Below are positions 23,394 through 36,900 of a stretch of 64,000 nucleotides of DNA, in pieces. The notes below the pieces were generated by a model. The model searched no databases. It was not told where the DNA came from and worked only from the letters and a program-made list of their open reading frames with translations. The position numbers were made by a program, and so were the translations under genes. The DNA is from Strobilurus pachycystidiatus. Lineage: Eukaryota; Basidiomycota; Agaricomycetes; Agaricales; Physalacriaceae. Every line of letters starts with the position of its first letter. Position 1 is the first letter of the stretch. The stretch covers positions 1,426,001 through 1,490,000 of the forward strand of contig JAHLMK010000005.1 in NCBI GenBank assembly GCA_019915135.1. Reading direction: 5' to 3'.

Positions 23394-24004
23394 TGTCGAG
23401 ATGGAAGGAGACTCTGAACGCTATGTCAAGACAGAGTGCGAAGCACATGTTTATATAAACGCGTCCAAGAGTCAAGGAACGCATCGATAATCATTGCCAA
23501 AGGACACTGGACAGAGCAGGAGGAGCGTTCACGTGGGGAATGAATGACCGTCAAAATGTGAAAAAATATGGAAAACCAGGTGATGCTGTCTAGGAACATC
23601 TCTGTGGGATGGCGAAGGCCTATAGTCGGACTTCGTCGAAGCCTTTTCCAGCGTATTGTCTTCTTTTAGACAGGTGATACATACGCCAGTCATAAGGAGG
23701 CCCACCGCGGGTGTGAATTGCCGGATCACATCTGTGCGAGAACTATGGAGGCCGTCACTGGCTGTCTGGTAACAGTCTGTCGACATCATCATCATCATCA
23801 GGTGATACACTGCATGACCTACACCAGACCTACGCTCCGGCCAAGGGCGGTTGTTGTCCATACACCAATCTGGTCACAGGTTGGACATCATTATCAGAAC
23901 CTGACCTTCCTGCCCTAGCGAATTGGTCACAGCCAGGACGTCGCCAACGCCATTTTTACCGCTACACGATTCAGACTGGCGCGCGCAGGCATAGGGATGG
24001 CTTG
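23394..24004. other. Amylase 1 upstream region
   Basis: Contains the amylase 1 promoter and a stretch (about 23530-23840) resembling the upstream regions of amylases 2 (57340-57530) and 3 (62380-62540): each carries AGGTGAT-like, TCTGTGGGATGG or GCGAGATAG-like sequence, CGCCAGTC and GATACACTG in the same order. A short CATCATCAT run is at about 23785. No gene is supported. Confidence 0.5.
23448..23465 (-). promoter_or_regulatory. TATA box of amylase 1
   Basis: On the minus strand GGACGCGTTTATATAAAC reads as a TATA box preceded by a GGACGCG block. The same GGACGCGT...TATA arrangement precedes amylases 2 and 3. It lies about 60 bp before the ATG. Confidence 0.7.
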
Positions 24005-24560
24005 AGAGGCCGCCTTGACAAAACGCGCATCAGCATCTATCGACTGCCAAGTGCCATCTGATCGTCGTCGACAATGGACAATCTGCGTCCGAACGCGCTA
24101 ATTTGAGACATCAGCGGCAGGTGATGATGCATACTATTTACTTACACTGTGGTCTTTCACGACTGGATTGCTTCTGCAGCCCCAAACTCGTTGATGGTCG
24201 CGACAGGACACAAGGACTGGCGTACTACTATCAGAAAGACCTTCTCGAAAGGACGCAGCTGATACTGACCGGTGAGCAGCAAGGAACTACTCAAGCAGGC
24301 GTAGGTCATCAGCAAGATTGATCCAAAGACGTCGTTGAGTTGAGCTGAGCTGGTAGAGTCAAATGTAATGGGGTAGAGACTAGTTTTCTCTTACTTACTC
24401 GCATCGAGGCCGAACCGATAGTCAGGTATTCACCAAACTATCGTTGTCTGGAGAAGAGACGAGTGTAACGCTGAAACAACAATAAGAAGACGCACCATAA
24501 GTAATGTCCTGAACGACCTGCACAGCCAAGAAAGGCACCAAATAGACTTCTACATATCAA
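24005..24560 (-). pseudogene. Decayed partial copy of the TRP channel gene (psi-1)
   Basis: Collinear with the channel gene: 24010-24345 matches about 10640-10985 (GAGGCCGCCTTGACA, CTTCTGCAG, TCGTTGATGGT, ACTATCAGAAAGA, GAGCAGCAAGG), 24370-24480 matches about 11010-11130 (CTCGCATCGAG, ACCAAACTATCGTT, GAGACGAGTG), and 24508-24555 matches about 12760-12808 (AGCCAAGAAAGGCACCAAATAG). Everything between 11.13 and 12.76 kb of the parent is missing. Multiple indels destroy the frames. Beyond it, CCTCGTGCTTGGTGACGCGACCC resembles the GNAT upstream region (13020), preserving the TRP-GNAT order. Confidence 0.85.
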
Positions 24561-24840
24561 CGCCTAGCCTCGTGCTTGGTGACGCGACCCCCGGCCCTGC
24601 ACATTGCACAAGCACAAGACTGTGTGCTTGCTCGTGCTTCTGACGCCTGCACCTCCCAACACAGTCTTTGGAATGGCTATCGTTCTTCTCGGAGAGGAAC
24701 AATGCCTCGTGCTTAGTGACGCTCTGGGAGACACTGCGCACGCAGCGGGAAGCCTATGCGGTTTCAATGTTACATACAGAAGCAAGTACTTACTTATAAC
24801 GATACACCCATTCTTAGAGAGTAGTAAGCCCCAATTAGAT

Positions 24841-27800
24841 CTAACCATACAAAGACTTCGGGCCCAGGTACGGCGACGCGCCCTGCAACCTCTGTGTTCC
24901 CTTTCCAAACCGTGGCGTACCCGTAGCAGAGTTAGCCAAAGTGTTCATATATGTCATCGCGTCAGGCGGACTTTCTCCTTCCGGATGTCCGCCGAGGACG
25001 CCGCCTTGTAGTGAGCTCACTCTGCTCGACGGTGCGGGCGTCCCAGAACCACGACGGCTCACACTCCCACTCGCGCTCGTCGGCGTCTGGCTCCTTGACG
25101 AAGTCGATCCAGAGCTAGAAGAGCTCGTGCTCGAAGACCGTCTGGATGTGTGATTGGTTGATGGGGGAAGAGGGTAGTTGGCGGCGCTATTAGACGACGG
25201 TGCTCGTCCAGGAGGAAGGGGGTATGAGAATCCCGGAGGCGTAGCCATAGCCGCATAACCAGCTGAACCTCGAGGTGTCCGAGACCCGCCTGATGTGGAC
25301 GGACCAGGGGGTGGAGGGATTGCGTACGCACTCATAGGAGACTTAGGATAACTGCCCACTGATGGTGCTGCGGGAGGTGGCCAGGCGCCTAGGAGCCAAG
25401 TATCATGAGTCCATCGAGAGTTATACTTGGTCATACAGAGATCCATACCTCCCCCGGGCACACTACCAGAGCTGCCACCCGCATTGCCTGCAGGCCAAGC
25501 CGCTGGAAGGTAGCATGCATCAGTCTATTGGCTCTCAAGGACGATTCAAACGATCCATACCTCCTCCAGATGCACTTCCAACGGAACCAGCGCTACCCAC
25601 TGGCGGCCAAGCACCTATACAAACCACATCTTTGGCCGACGTCCATTACTGACAATCATGAGACGATCATACCTCCACCTGGTGCTGTACCAGCGGAACT
25701 AGAGCTGTGAGTTGGTGGCGGCCAAATACCTATACGCGCGTCAATATCTGCATATTCCGCTGTCCAGAAGGCCCACCACCAGGAGGTCCCATGCTCATTC
25801 CACCAACGCCACCAGAGCCAGGCCAGGCGCCTTCGTGACCATCAAAATGATTGTCAAACATCTATTATCGTGCCCTCTCACCTCCACCACTACTTGACCC
25901 CGCATTACCCCAACCACCGCTATTGGAGCCAACAGTACCCGCGGGTGCGCCTATGAGACAATCAGAATGAATGTTACCAGTATCTATTACCGTTGACCCT
26001 CTCACCTCCTCCGCCAGCATTGCCCCAACCGCTCTCACTCCCGCTCCCACCCCATCCATTCGTCTTCGGCGTTTGACTTCCAGCAGCTGGCTCATTACCC
26101 CAGCCACCGCCACTGGAGCCTGCATTACCCCCGGGAGCGGGCCAGGAGCCTTGAGAGTCATCAGAATGAATGTCCAATATTCACTACCGTTGACTTCTCA
26201 CCTCCTCCTCCTCCAGCATTGCCCCAGCCACTGCCGCCGCCTCCTCCCCATCCATTCGCCTGACCCCCAGCAGGCTCCGAAGGCGGCTTCGCCATAGGAA
26301 CGAACCCAGGAGGAAGCTCATCATAACCCCCATCCTCGTCTTCTGATTCGGACTCCGAGTCCGACACCATAGGTATGACTGGACCGAGACCCGAGCTAGG
26401 CTGAGGCGGTTCAAGCGGGAGCGCTTGCGGCGTCTGGTTGGGACTCAGGAAACCCGATGCTTGAGATGTGGAAGGATCCATGTGTTCCGATGGAGGTCGT
26501 GACTATGTACATAGGAACCATTGAAATCAGATATTACAGAAGTAAGACGAGAGCGGAAAAGACATACTGGTGGTTCGACCAGGATGTCAAGACTGTGAGT
26601 ACTGTGTGTTCCACTGGATGACCGTCGCTCGAGTCCTGGCGCAGGCGGGGATAGGCTCGATGATGCAGAACGCGGCATTGGAGGCTGCAGCATCTGGGAA
26701 TTCTGTGGCTGCGACAGATACGGCGGTCGGTACTGGGGAGTTGCATTCTATAGAGATATGAGCCGATTCCATCAATACAAGAAGGATTTCATACCTCTGT
26801 ACTCGTACTTCTGCGCCATTCTTCAACCGCAGCGTTCGGTTCTTGGATTATCGGCAGTTGCAGTGGTGAAGCCGACCCAGACCGGATGCTACCCTCCGGT
26901 ATGACGTTCAGTCTCGTCACCTCCCTCTCCGCGCGAGGGAAAGAAGACAAAAAGTCCACAGAGAGTGGCGTCATCGTGCCAGTATCGGGTTCCGATTCGG
27001 GCACCCCTCTGGCTCCCTCAAATTCCAGAACGGGAGGTTTGAAGTCTCTGTAGGGAGCGGATGCAGGAAGTGGTGGTGGTTTTTGCTCTGCGGCTTTTAT
27101 TTCGCGTATCGGGATGGGGGGTACGGTCGCCGGGAATGATTGCTGAGTCGGAGAAGGAAATCTGGGAGGTTTGGGAGGAGTCAGAGACCGAGGAGCATGT
27201 GCCCTCGGTGTTCCATGAACGGATGAGGATCCGGAGCGTGCTAAAGGAACGGGGCCTGTAAATTGGGGAGTTCCTCTCAAGCTCGGAGCTCTCGCCATGG
27301 GACTCTGCTCTTGAGCATGATGTACTGAGGGAACGCTGGGTGGTGGAATCATCCTGGGCTCCGGACTGTTCACATTATAATCTTGGGCCACTGGCGGTGC
27401 TGAGGGCGGACGTGACTGATGCTGGTGCACCTGATACAAATCATTTGGGAATGCATTATCCAACGTCTGTCGAGAGGTACTCGCGACAGGCGTGCCCGCG
27501 CCTACCACGCTCTGTCGTAGGGGATTACTTACAGAACGTGGTGTAGTACCATTATGTAGCGCAGGCGACTGTACTCCGTTGGAAAAGAGGGCAGACCGAG
27601 GGGTACCATTGGAGTTACTAGCCTCGGGTATGTCTGAGAGTTTGCGAAAAGGAGTCATTCTTTGAGGAACGGCAGCCCGTTCGACGTCACTCTGAGGTCG
27701 CGAAGGAGGCGGCGAGTGCTGAGATGGGGCTCGCGAGGTGGGTTGAGATGGGGCTCGCGAGATGGGCTGAGACGGTGCTCGCGACTGCGGTAGAGTTGCT

Positions 27801-29023
27801 GCACGGGAGATGGGATGGACTGACGGCTGACGTGTCTGAGGCTCAGACGGGATTGAACGAGCTGTATGGGTATGGCGCGATTGTGTCGTAGACCTCGGCT
27901 GGGAATGATGGTGGTTGGAGGACCCATGTCTCGGCCGGTGCTCGTCCATACCTCTGTCTTCCCAATCATGCGTATCGCGACGACGAGGACGCGTGACTTC
28001 GGCTGCGCGGTGGTCACCATCATACGGCACTTCGACGATGTGAGCGGTGCTGGGTGCCTCGAGCATGCCCGTCACTTCGCGGACGCGGTCCGGGAGATGG
28101 CCTCTTTCGCCCATGATGAGCTTGTAACCATCGTCCCGCCCTGCCTGTCTGCCAATCTGATATGCTCTGCTTTCGATGAACTTGAGCTTCATCCTCTGAG
28201 TTGCCTCGGCCAGCTTCGCAGCCGTGTTCTCTGCCGCGATGCGTGATGACTCCGAGGCCTCCAGCATGGCGCGCATATGGTCGAGTTCGTTGTTGGTGTA
28301 CTGCAGGCGCAGCTCATAGTTTTCCGCGCGCGATCGTGCCTCAGCAGCGGCCTGGTCCGCCCTCTCTTTCTCCGCTATCCTCTCTGCGTCGCTCATCAGA
28401 CGGCTGAGCATCTGCCCTTGACGCGCTTCCCTCGCCTGGCTTGCCTGTCTGTCCCATTCGAGGTGCTCCTGCAGCAACTGCAGCAAATCACGCTTTTCCC
28501 GTTCCTCGGTAAGGTCGGTGAGATATTTGGCCGTCGCATTACTCGACCTGGACGACTCCTTGTGGTAGCGCTTCCGCTGCTCCTCCAATTTACTCTCGAA
28601 ACTGCGAGTGCTGCCAGACGAAACAGATGCACTTTTCGGTGGGACCGGCGGGGGAATGTTTGACTCGGTGTATTGCGCTGGGGCCGAGTGGTATGGAGGC
28701 TGGGCCGCGTAGGTGTAATAGTCGTTGCTTTCACTGAGGGTATGATATGAGAAAGTCGAGGTGCACTACAGCAGCCAATGTTGCCCACTTTTCGTGTTGT
28801 GAAGCCATTGGAACCGCCACTCCTTGCTCGTCGCCGTCAGCAATAAATTATCCTCGCACTGCGTCGGGCTTAGCCCAATTGGAACGCGTCTACCGAGGCC
28901 AACAATGACGAGACCAGCCGCGGAGGCTAACTGCGCGATGTGCAATTGTGATGTGGTTGAAGGAGTCAGTCGTACCTCGGGCCGATGGGACAAGGCAACT
29001 GTTGCCAAGCAGGGCCAATGCAC
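24841..29023 (-). CDS. Low-complexity coiled-coil protein with GW/WP mini-exon array
   Basis: Family not recognised. The longest exon (28588-26789) encodes a charged coiled coil (RDLLQLLQEHLEWDRQASQA, then AEKERADQAAAEARSRAENY) to about residue 230, then a Ser/Pro/Arg-rich disordered region. Upstream, an exon with ESNDYYTYAAQPPYHSAP joins in frame, across an intron near 28741-28783, to a segment ending TKSGQHWLL whose first ATG is at 29023; this start is uncertain. Downstream (26.5-25.3 kb) are at least seven similar mini-exons, each opening near GAWPP or APAG and ending GGG, with repeated GGWGN, SGWGNAGGGG and NGWGG. The last exon ends GPKSLYG at 24841. The nucleus or RNA granules are possible sites, but this is inference. 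The terminal exon abuts the decayed TRP copy. Confidence 0.6.
25440..26260 (-). repeat. Tandemly duplicated exon-intron units
   Basis: Within the preceding gene, units of about 110-150 bp repeat. Each has an intron beginning GTGAGA or GTATGGATC and ending CAG/TAG, followed by an exon opening GC[G/T]C-CTGG-C (Ala-Trp-Pro) or GCACC and rich in GGTGG. Two neighbouring introns share TCAACGGTA-TA-AT-TGG-ACATTCATTCTGAT, so intron and exon were copied together. The exons stay in one phase. Confidence 0.7.
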
Positions 29024-29905
29024 ACTGGCAGTGCTTTTATTTGGCTCCAGCTTGGCCTTCCCCGTCTTTCAAAAATTACATGTTGCTGAAGAGCACGTCG
29101 AGAAGCATCACGATGAGCCAGCCGGGGAAGACCATCACGAACACGTCGGAGGAGCACGCCGAGGAACACGTCCGGCGGTCGAGAATGCAGATCGTGTCAC
29201 AGGTCTCGGACGGAACAGACTCACATCGGCGAGGATTCTGCTCCTCCACCAAAGTCTCCTAGTCCTCCGCCAAAGTCTCCCTCTCAAGCTCTCGAGGAAG
29301 AGGATTTGAAAAGAGCGAGAATTCCCCATCACCGAGAACAACGACATCGAGAATAGTCTCGTTAACCAGAATTTGTGAGATGTAAGAAGATAGTCGTTCT
29401 TACCACTACAAAAGAATATCATGAACCTCTCGAACCCAAGTCCCGCACTGTCAGCATCATCACCATCCCGACGAGCTCAGCGATATACCGATGAAGAATG
29501 AAAGGAATAGGAATAGGATGAGATTTAGACTTTGACTCTCTGTTATTTGTTGTTCCTACTCGTCTCGTCTACAGGTGTGAAGGATTATTCTTCACACATC
29601 GTTGAGTTTGGTTTGAAGACTACTCGTCTCGATTTGACATGCCCAGATTAGACGTTGAACGTTGAGCCTAGGAGTAAGAGACCGAAGGCTTGGTGAAGCT
29701 AGATCACTGGTTTCTCATCCCTGCGTCATTCCATTTCGATACTAAACCGATGCGTGTAGATTTGAACGCTATTTCAATCTTTGTCTACAGATGAGGTACG
29801 CCGTCCAGCCCGCGGAGACGTAGGTTCATCCATAAAGCTGACGGGCATGTATACCCATTGATTTCACGGATACATAAGGCTGAGATCACATACATATATC
29901 CTCCT
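29024..29905. other. Spacer with a possible small unrecognised coding stretch
   Basis: Around 29.05-29.33 kb the plus strand contains a frame with APPPKSPSPPPKSPSQALEE, which looks protein-like, but no start, splice model or homologue is evident. The remainder to 29905 contains repeated ACTCGTCTCG blocks (about 29557 and 29621) and nothing else I can name. Confidence 0.35.
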
Positions 29906-32900
29906 CTAGTTCTCTGGCGTCGTCGTTCGATTCGGAAGCGATCCTTCAGCTTTGGCTTCAGCGTCTAGACAATGATGTACTCAGGCTCATATCAAAACAG
30001 CTGCGGACTTGAACTCACCATTCTCACAATACACTAAAAATAGCTCCAGAAACTTTATAGTCTCCCTCAGATCTTCCCGAAACCTCATGCGTAGTGTCAC
30101 TTTTTCCAAACGAGCATCCAATGATACAGGCTCCGAATCTGGAAGCCGGACCACTGTTCCGCTAAAGAAGATGAAGGGGGATTGCACTTCCTCTTCCTCG
30201 GGTGGGCCAAAAGTCAGGTACCTGTTGTGATCAAGAATCGCTCGAAGGTAGTCAATAAGAAGCTTCCATGGCAGGGACCGATAGCGAGTGGAATTCAAGG
30301 CGTACATGAGCGGGGAAATCCAATTCGTTGGCTCGACGTAGAGAAGATGCTCGAAGGTATACCAAGATTGATGGACAAAGGAGCTCATGACCAATAGAAA
30401 GAAGGTTTGGGGTTGACCAATATACTCCAGAAAGTCCTCTCGCAGTGCCGTAGACGTAATTCGGTTAGACCACGCGACAGCATTCACAACAATGAGTCCG
30501 TGGAGGTGTTCCAGATGATCTGTCTCTGCCAAGAGGTAGATCTCGGTGAGGAGCCCCAGCCAGTCGTCGTCAATGAAAGAACGATATGCCTCTGCGCAAC
30601 CTGCAGCTAAAGCCTCAGCCATCAGGCGCATCGTTGAATTCTGCAAGTGAGGGCACTCGGGGAAGATTTTCCAACGGTGATGTCTGAAGTCTGGAACCTC
30701 TGACATGAGACGTAGAGGAACCTGAAGTACTCGACGAAGAGATGGATAGTACTCGCCGCCCGCTGCACAGTCCCTGTAAAGTTCCACAGTCATTGAAAGA
30801 CATGCCACCGCTTCACTATCCCAATCCACGCCTCCGTCTGGATCCAAGTCACAGATAGAGGTACGTTCGATGGTGCCTTGTACCAAGTCCTTGATGATCT
30901 TCTGCCAGGCTTGCTGATCTGGAACAGCCCCATCTCCGCCGAACCATCGCAATCGGTCAGGTAGTGACATCTCTGACCATGCTACTCTGTAGCGCTTGCA
31001 GCTGATCTCCATCACCCGGCGAAGTAGTTTGTGGAAAGGCCATTTCATGCGCCTGTGCCACCAAACAGGTTCCGCTTGAAGGTGACGCATGGCGAATTTC
31101 CATGCAGCGATCTCTACTCGAAGAGGTATCGAGTCCCGGAAAGTATCACCAAACACAGTGATATCGGTCTCGTGGTAGATAGAGTCCCAGAAAGAGGGAA
31201 GGAGATAGACAGTCACAGTTTCCTCTAAAGTCATTGGCCGGGAATGATGCTGGTCTCCATGAAATCGATCACTCGCCAGCGCACCAAAATTTTGAGTGGG
31301 AAGCAAAACGGCGAGAAGTTGGGCTTGCTTTTCCACATTAAGACCACGCCATCGCCATTCTAAGGTTGCCAGCAAGCGTATCCATACTAAGGGGTGGAGT
31401 GGTGTATCATGGCATAGCAGAATGAAGGAAATTGCCAATGTGCGAATTGAAAGCCCGTCCGAGTCATCAGTGCGACTTTCATGAGACTGCGCAACCCAGA
31501 GACTAGCTTGTAAACGAGGAGTCATGGAGTTGATCTTAGCATCTCGTAAGTTGGGAATTCGCATACTTTTCCTATAGATATCTACGGGAAAGAAGGCACA
31601 AGAGCGGCCAAGCCGTTCAGCAACTCTGTCCTGGGGGCCTTCAAACGCGATCGCTTTGTCCAGGATAGTGGTTAAGGCTGGCATGATTTCGGTTTCTTTG
31701 GACCACAGCGACTCTGTGTATTCCCGAGCCTCAAGCGGCAGACCACCTATGCTTTGCAGAACAACGCTACGAAGGGTAGGATTCGATGTTGTGTGAAACA
31801 ACCAGTCAATAGCATTCACTGAAAGTTCAATATAGCGTTTCTGGACGAGCTCGGTCTCTTGTTGCCTCAGCGACTTTGCGGGCGCGGGACTTGGAAAAGG
31901 AATGGGTACCAAGCTGTCTCTTGGAAGACGCTCCGTGACACGATGAAGATGTGAAAAGGCTGTTTTCACCACCCAGCCAACTTCTTGTCGGAAAGTGCGA
32001 CTGCTCCACGCGACTTTACGTGCCATGTTGGATGCCCATGGCATGAAGTGGTTGAGGAACTCGGTCAACGGAGTATGGTAAGGGCATTGGGGGTGGAGAA
32101 TCGGCATGATATTGCTTGTCAAGTAGAGCACAAGGAAGATTGCTGAAATACTGGCAACAGCACATGCCAATGACAGCCTAAGGGGTATGTAGAAGAGTAT
32201 GAGGCCAACTAGAAAGAGCGCGAGGGAAAGATGCATCGCAACGGGGAGCATCCCGATAATAACAGACATGTGCCACTGTTCGAGTCCCAGGAATCGGAAG
32301 TGACGGATATGGCTGCGTAAACCGGGCGTGCCGGACGTGGGTGCCAAATAGTGATGCAGCCATTGCTTCACGAGCACGGCGGAGAGGGCAACTATTAGGC
32401 TCGCCGTCAGACTGACGACCCACAGCCCGTTCACCCAGACGGTGATGGCGTCTGGAGTGAATTTGCTTGTCGGATCAACCGAGGGAGCGGTGATGTTGGG
32501 CGCCACTGCACCGGCAACGGTAGAGAGTTGCACCAAGACAAGATCGTGGAGGAGCAAAGCGGTCATCTCCGAGAAATCGGCTTGCAGATTCTGGGAGACC
32601 TGGATCAAGAACGTGCTAACGACGGCAGAGAAGAGACCGGCCTCAAAGGATCCTCACGTTAGCAAGAACAATTCTGGAGGGTTAATGAAACCGACATACG
32701 AAGACTAGGAGGACATCGAGGCCATCGCGAGCTTCACCGATCATGGCATTATCGAAGACCGCCGCTTCGGCGACGTATGCCCGCCAAACTCGTGCATTCG
32801 GCGCGGTCTCTTCCCCGTAGGCATCTTCGGGTAGCGCCTTCTCGTAGTCATCGACGAGGATTTGAGGTGCGTTCTCGTATGCCTGTGCATGTTGTGCCAG

Positions 32901-33038
32901 ACCAAAGACGTATCTCGGTTGTGTCGTCGACGCAACGGGAGGAACACCCGCGCTCGTCGTGTCGGCGTGTGGTGGTGGAAACGGCGTTGCGCCAGCAGGA
33001 GCGGTTGCAGAGGCATCTGGATGATCTGCGTCTGCCAT
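29906..33038 (-). CDS. DUF6535-type membrane protein of Agaricomycetes
   Basis: Function unknown; the family is common in mushroom genomes. Exon 1 starts MADADHPDASATAP at 33038 and contains WRAYVAEAAVFDNAMIGEAR and GLDVLLVF. After one intron (about 32683-32660) the protein continues AGLFSAVVSTFLIQVSQNLQ and the long exon. Hydrophobic segments follow in the first quarter (VWVNGLWVVSLTASLIVALS, LEQWHMSVIIGMLPVAMHLS, LALFLVGLILFYIPLRLSLA, VASISAIFLVLYLT), giving about four or five membrane spans, the DUF6535 signature. The rest, about 650 residues, is soluble and helical. The open frame ends at 29987, but a good donor at 30018 and an acceptor at 29965 would instead give a tail DAEAKAEGSLPNRTTTPEN ending at 29906; I prefer that model. 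Confidence 0.8.
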
Positions 33039-33919
33039 GATTGTGCTTCAGCACGGTAAGACATGCACCCAGTGACCCACGCTTCAAGCCAGTGGGCCCA
33101 AGTACTTTCCACATGATCAATCAGGGCCTGTACAACCGCGTTAGCCTGGAAACCCGGCTCTAGTAGCGAAGACAGTCGTTCGCTGTATAGACAACCGCGT
33201 GTGCAGTTTCACTTTCGCATCTCCCACAGCCAATGGAATGATTCTCAGTAGGCAGTATCAATCGTCCAGGAGCTGGAGATCATCGATCATCGGCCACTTG
33301 AATCATAGTCCAATTGGCCAGCAAGAAAAGAGGGCCCCTGTTGAAGGATTTTAGTGAAAGCGAATGCTTGGATTCCTGTTATCGAGTTTGCACAGAGAAG
33401 GCGAGAAAAGCAGTGTATAGACGTAGAGGTAAGCAGCATGATCGTGGTGGGCCTTAAACTTTCGTGGGTCAGGCAGTACATTGGGCTCAAAGTGCACGCC
33501 GTTTCGGTCGTGGAGCCAATTGAGTAATATGATAGTTCGTGGTGGAGAGGAGTGAGTGTCCTTGGGCTGGGAAAAGTGTTGAAGATTAGCTACTGTCGTG
33601 TTCCGGTCGTGGTTGAACGTGTCGAAGGAAACCATACGCGGTATCATAGTGCAACGCGTTCCGTGCCCCAGGGACCTTCTCGCTTCTCCCGGCTTCCTGG
33701 TGTACTTTGAAAACGTACAACTATAAGAACTCACGTTTGTATATGGAAGGTGTGTATTTGCGTCCCCCCGCTGTCTCCCCCTCCTTCCGCATCCATATGC
33801 GCTCAAGACGTCGATATGAATTTCAAGTTGAAGCGTCGGTAATTAGTACATACTTCCATTTCGGACCCACAATGTTATATAAAATAAAATAGAGTACAGA
33901 ATAAAACAGTCTACCACGG
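33039..33919. other. Spacer between two minus-strand genes
   Basis: A minus-strand frame around 33640-33351 (opening MVSFDTFNHDRNTTVANLQH) is open for about 95 codons but has no recognised domain. An A/T-rich tract, TTATATAAAATAAAATAGA, at about 33874 lies just past the symplekin stop and may take part in 3' end formation. Nothing else supported. Confidence 0.4.
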
Positions 33920-36900
33920 TCACGAAAGAGTCGGCGTCACCACCATCGCCTCATCTCCATCCCCAAAGATATCCAGGAATGCCGACACCTTCGCCTTGTT
34001 CGGCGCCTTCTTCATCACAAAGTCCCTCAGCCCCGCCTTGAGCGTAGGCTGTTTGTCCACAAGCTCCCGCAGTTGGTCCTTTGGAAGCTGCAGCAGAGCA
34101 TTGAAGCTCGCCGGCGCGATGACCTTGGCACAGCGTATGAACCCTTCCCACAACGGAGGGTTCGTCCAGATCTTTTTGGTGATCAGGCGCGAAAGCAGTG
34201 TCGTGGACACGAAGCCTATCAGAGACTTGTAGGTCGTTACAGCTTGGATGACCTGTACAACTCATACTCAGCATCTTGGTGAACACCCTAAATAGAGAAC
34301 TGACCGTCCGAAGGAAGACAACAGGTAGCACGGGCTTGTCCATGATTTGTTGCATGACCACAGCGAGGATCTCGGATCTATAGACATCTGTCATGGAGAA
34401 ACAGATACCGATAGCTAAATGACCACATCAGACCTAACTCTCAGAAAAAGGAAGGACAAAGCTACCTTCCACAGCGCTCTTGATCCCAATCTCCTTCTCC
34501 GAATCGTGCAACAGAACCATAAGCTCCGCAGGCGTGAGCAGCTCGCTCTGCCTCACTCTCGGAAGATTCGAAGTAACACTTCCAAACGTCTGCGGCGGCG
34601 TTGTGACAATCGAGCTGAACACCGACCGCACCAGGTTTTTGGGCTCGGCGTCTCCGTTGAGGATACCGACGATCCGCGGCAGGTGGCGGATGATATCAGG
34701 CTGGGAAACCAAAGTGTCAATTACTTCCTCATGCCAGTCACCATATTGCAAACACACCTTATCCATTTCCGCGATAATAGGGATGAGGAACCTCGCATCG
34801 AGGTCGCGTTCGTTGATCAACGCCTTGACGATGGCCACTAGTTGCGGACTAGGCCGACCATGCTCGGTGAATATCGTCAAGACCCTCAAGGCGAGCGTGT
34901 CGGCGCCGGGAGGACATTGCCGCATAAGAGTCAGCAACTTGGTATGCGAAGAACCCAGCGAGCGAATCAGCGGCGTCAACAGATCCTGGATGGCCTCCTG
35001 GACCGTGACGTCCATGTGCCCGTAAGCGGTGAAGATCCTGTCGCAGTGGGTAATCAGTACTCAACAACCACGCCAAAGAGATGCCAGACATACTCTTCCA
35101 AGAACTGCGGCACCTTGACCGAGAGTGCAAAGAGTAACTCCACATGCTGCAGAACGTCGCTCCTCTGCGCCGGTAGCTGTATCCGCTCGGGTAGATATGG
35201 CGTATGCACCAGGTCTTCCGGAGGGAGCTGTCCATCTTCCATGTTGTCGTCCTCGTTCTCATCATCATCTTTAACGCCTTTGGTCTCATCGTTTAGAACA
35301 GCAGGAGTAGGCTCAGCAGAAGTAGGCTCAGCGTCGACTTGCATATCCGAAGTGGAAGGTTCTGCTTCCTGTGCAGGAGGGACTTGGGCCTGAGACTTTG
35401 AGGGGGCCACTTCCGTCCCGGGCATAAGCTGCAGTTTCCGGAGCATCTGCAGCGCGAACACCCGAATCATCGTATCCATAGGCTGGTGATTCGGCACCCA
35501 AAGCTTCACCGTGTTGATCGCAGCCCCGCGAATCTTCTTATCCGGATGCGTCGTCAACTCAAGCAGCACGTTCAGAGCCTCCGACCGCAGCGCCGGTCGT
35601 TGAATGACGAATCCGCGCAGGGTGGTAAACCCGACCTGCATCTTCCCGGAACTATAAGACAAACAAAATGAATTCAGAGACGCTAGCATTAGGAGATGAG
35701 CTCACTTTTCGGACTCGACGCAGAGCTCGCGCAAGAAACCAAGAATATCCGTAGGGATATCCGGCAGATCCAACAGGAAACGCGAAAATGACCGATCCTT
35801 GCCATCAAGCATGGTCTGATAATGAGAGACAATCTGGTTGAGCCAGGTCTCATAATTCGGTCGCTGAATATTGAGGTTTGGTCAGCACATTGTTTTCATG
35901 AAAGTGCTGCACACCCATACCCATTTCTGCGGATTCGCCTGCTGTCGTATTCGATCATTGTACCACTCTTCGTTCATCCAAGTCGTTGCAAGTCGTATTC
36001 TGCATTACAACCCAATTAGCTCGGCGGGTCTCAGGAACGTGACGAACAAATTTCATACCGTGCAGTAAAGTTCGCCATGATGTAGTCGCAGAGCGTCTGC
36101 CTGATAGCGTCCTGTCGCTGATAATAGGCCCCATCATCACTCTCGTCGCTGTCCTCTCCTCGCTCTTGTGGCGGCTTCACAACGCGCGTAATCATCCGCA
36201 CCAGTAACAGCATGGACATATCTGTCGCCCCCCTCGCACTTGTGTTTAGCGAGTCCGGCGATACACCGGCATCAGCGAAACTAGCACGTATCTCCTCCGC
36301 TCCCGTCCATATGCGCTTTATCGACTGGTTCAGAAGGGCTACACGATCAGCGTCACTAAGGTCTTTCGGCGGGGGAAGCTTGAAGTCGACAAGAGACAGG
36401 TCGTTAGCAATCGAAGCGGTGATTCCAGTTCCAGTATCCGCTGTGGTAGGTCCGGAAAGCTAGACCGCCTAAGTTAGAGATGATGAAAATGTGTGGTAAA
36501 AAGAAACAAACCTCTTCGTTGAGACGGTCAGGTTCGAACTCCATTTCGTCCTGATCGATGTCCATTTGTAAAGGATCTACCGGCTCCTCGACCTTGACTG
36601 CTACAGGCGGTGGCGGTGGCGCCTGCGGGGTCGCTGTCCGTGGAGGGGCAGATGTGGACGCAACGGGTACGGTGGGTGGCGGTGGTGAAGGTCGCTGCTT
36701 CGGAACGGGTGGAGGCTCATCTCGTTTTGCAGGTGCTTCCGGTGCATGCCTCGCTCGATACGCTTGTATGAGATCGACTAGTTGAGCTTCACTGAAAGCT
36801 TCGAGGTTGGCAACGATCAAGTCGGTAATGAGTGGAGCAGGCAGTTGTGAGAAATCAAAGTTGGCGAGGATGTTGGTGGTATCAGCGGAGGCGGCGGGAT

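Noticed and set aside
28824..29309. 161-codon plus-strand frame
   Set aside because: It overlaps the first exon of the minus-strand coiled-coil gene in antisense and has no recognisable content in its first half.
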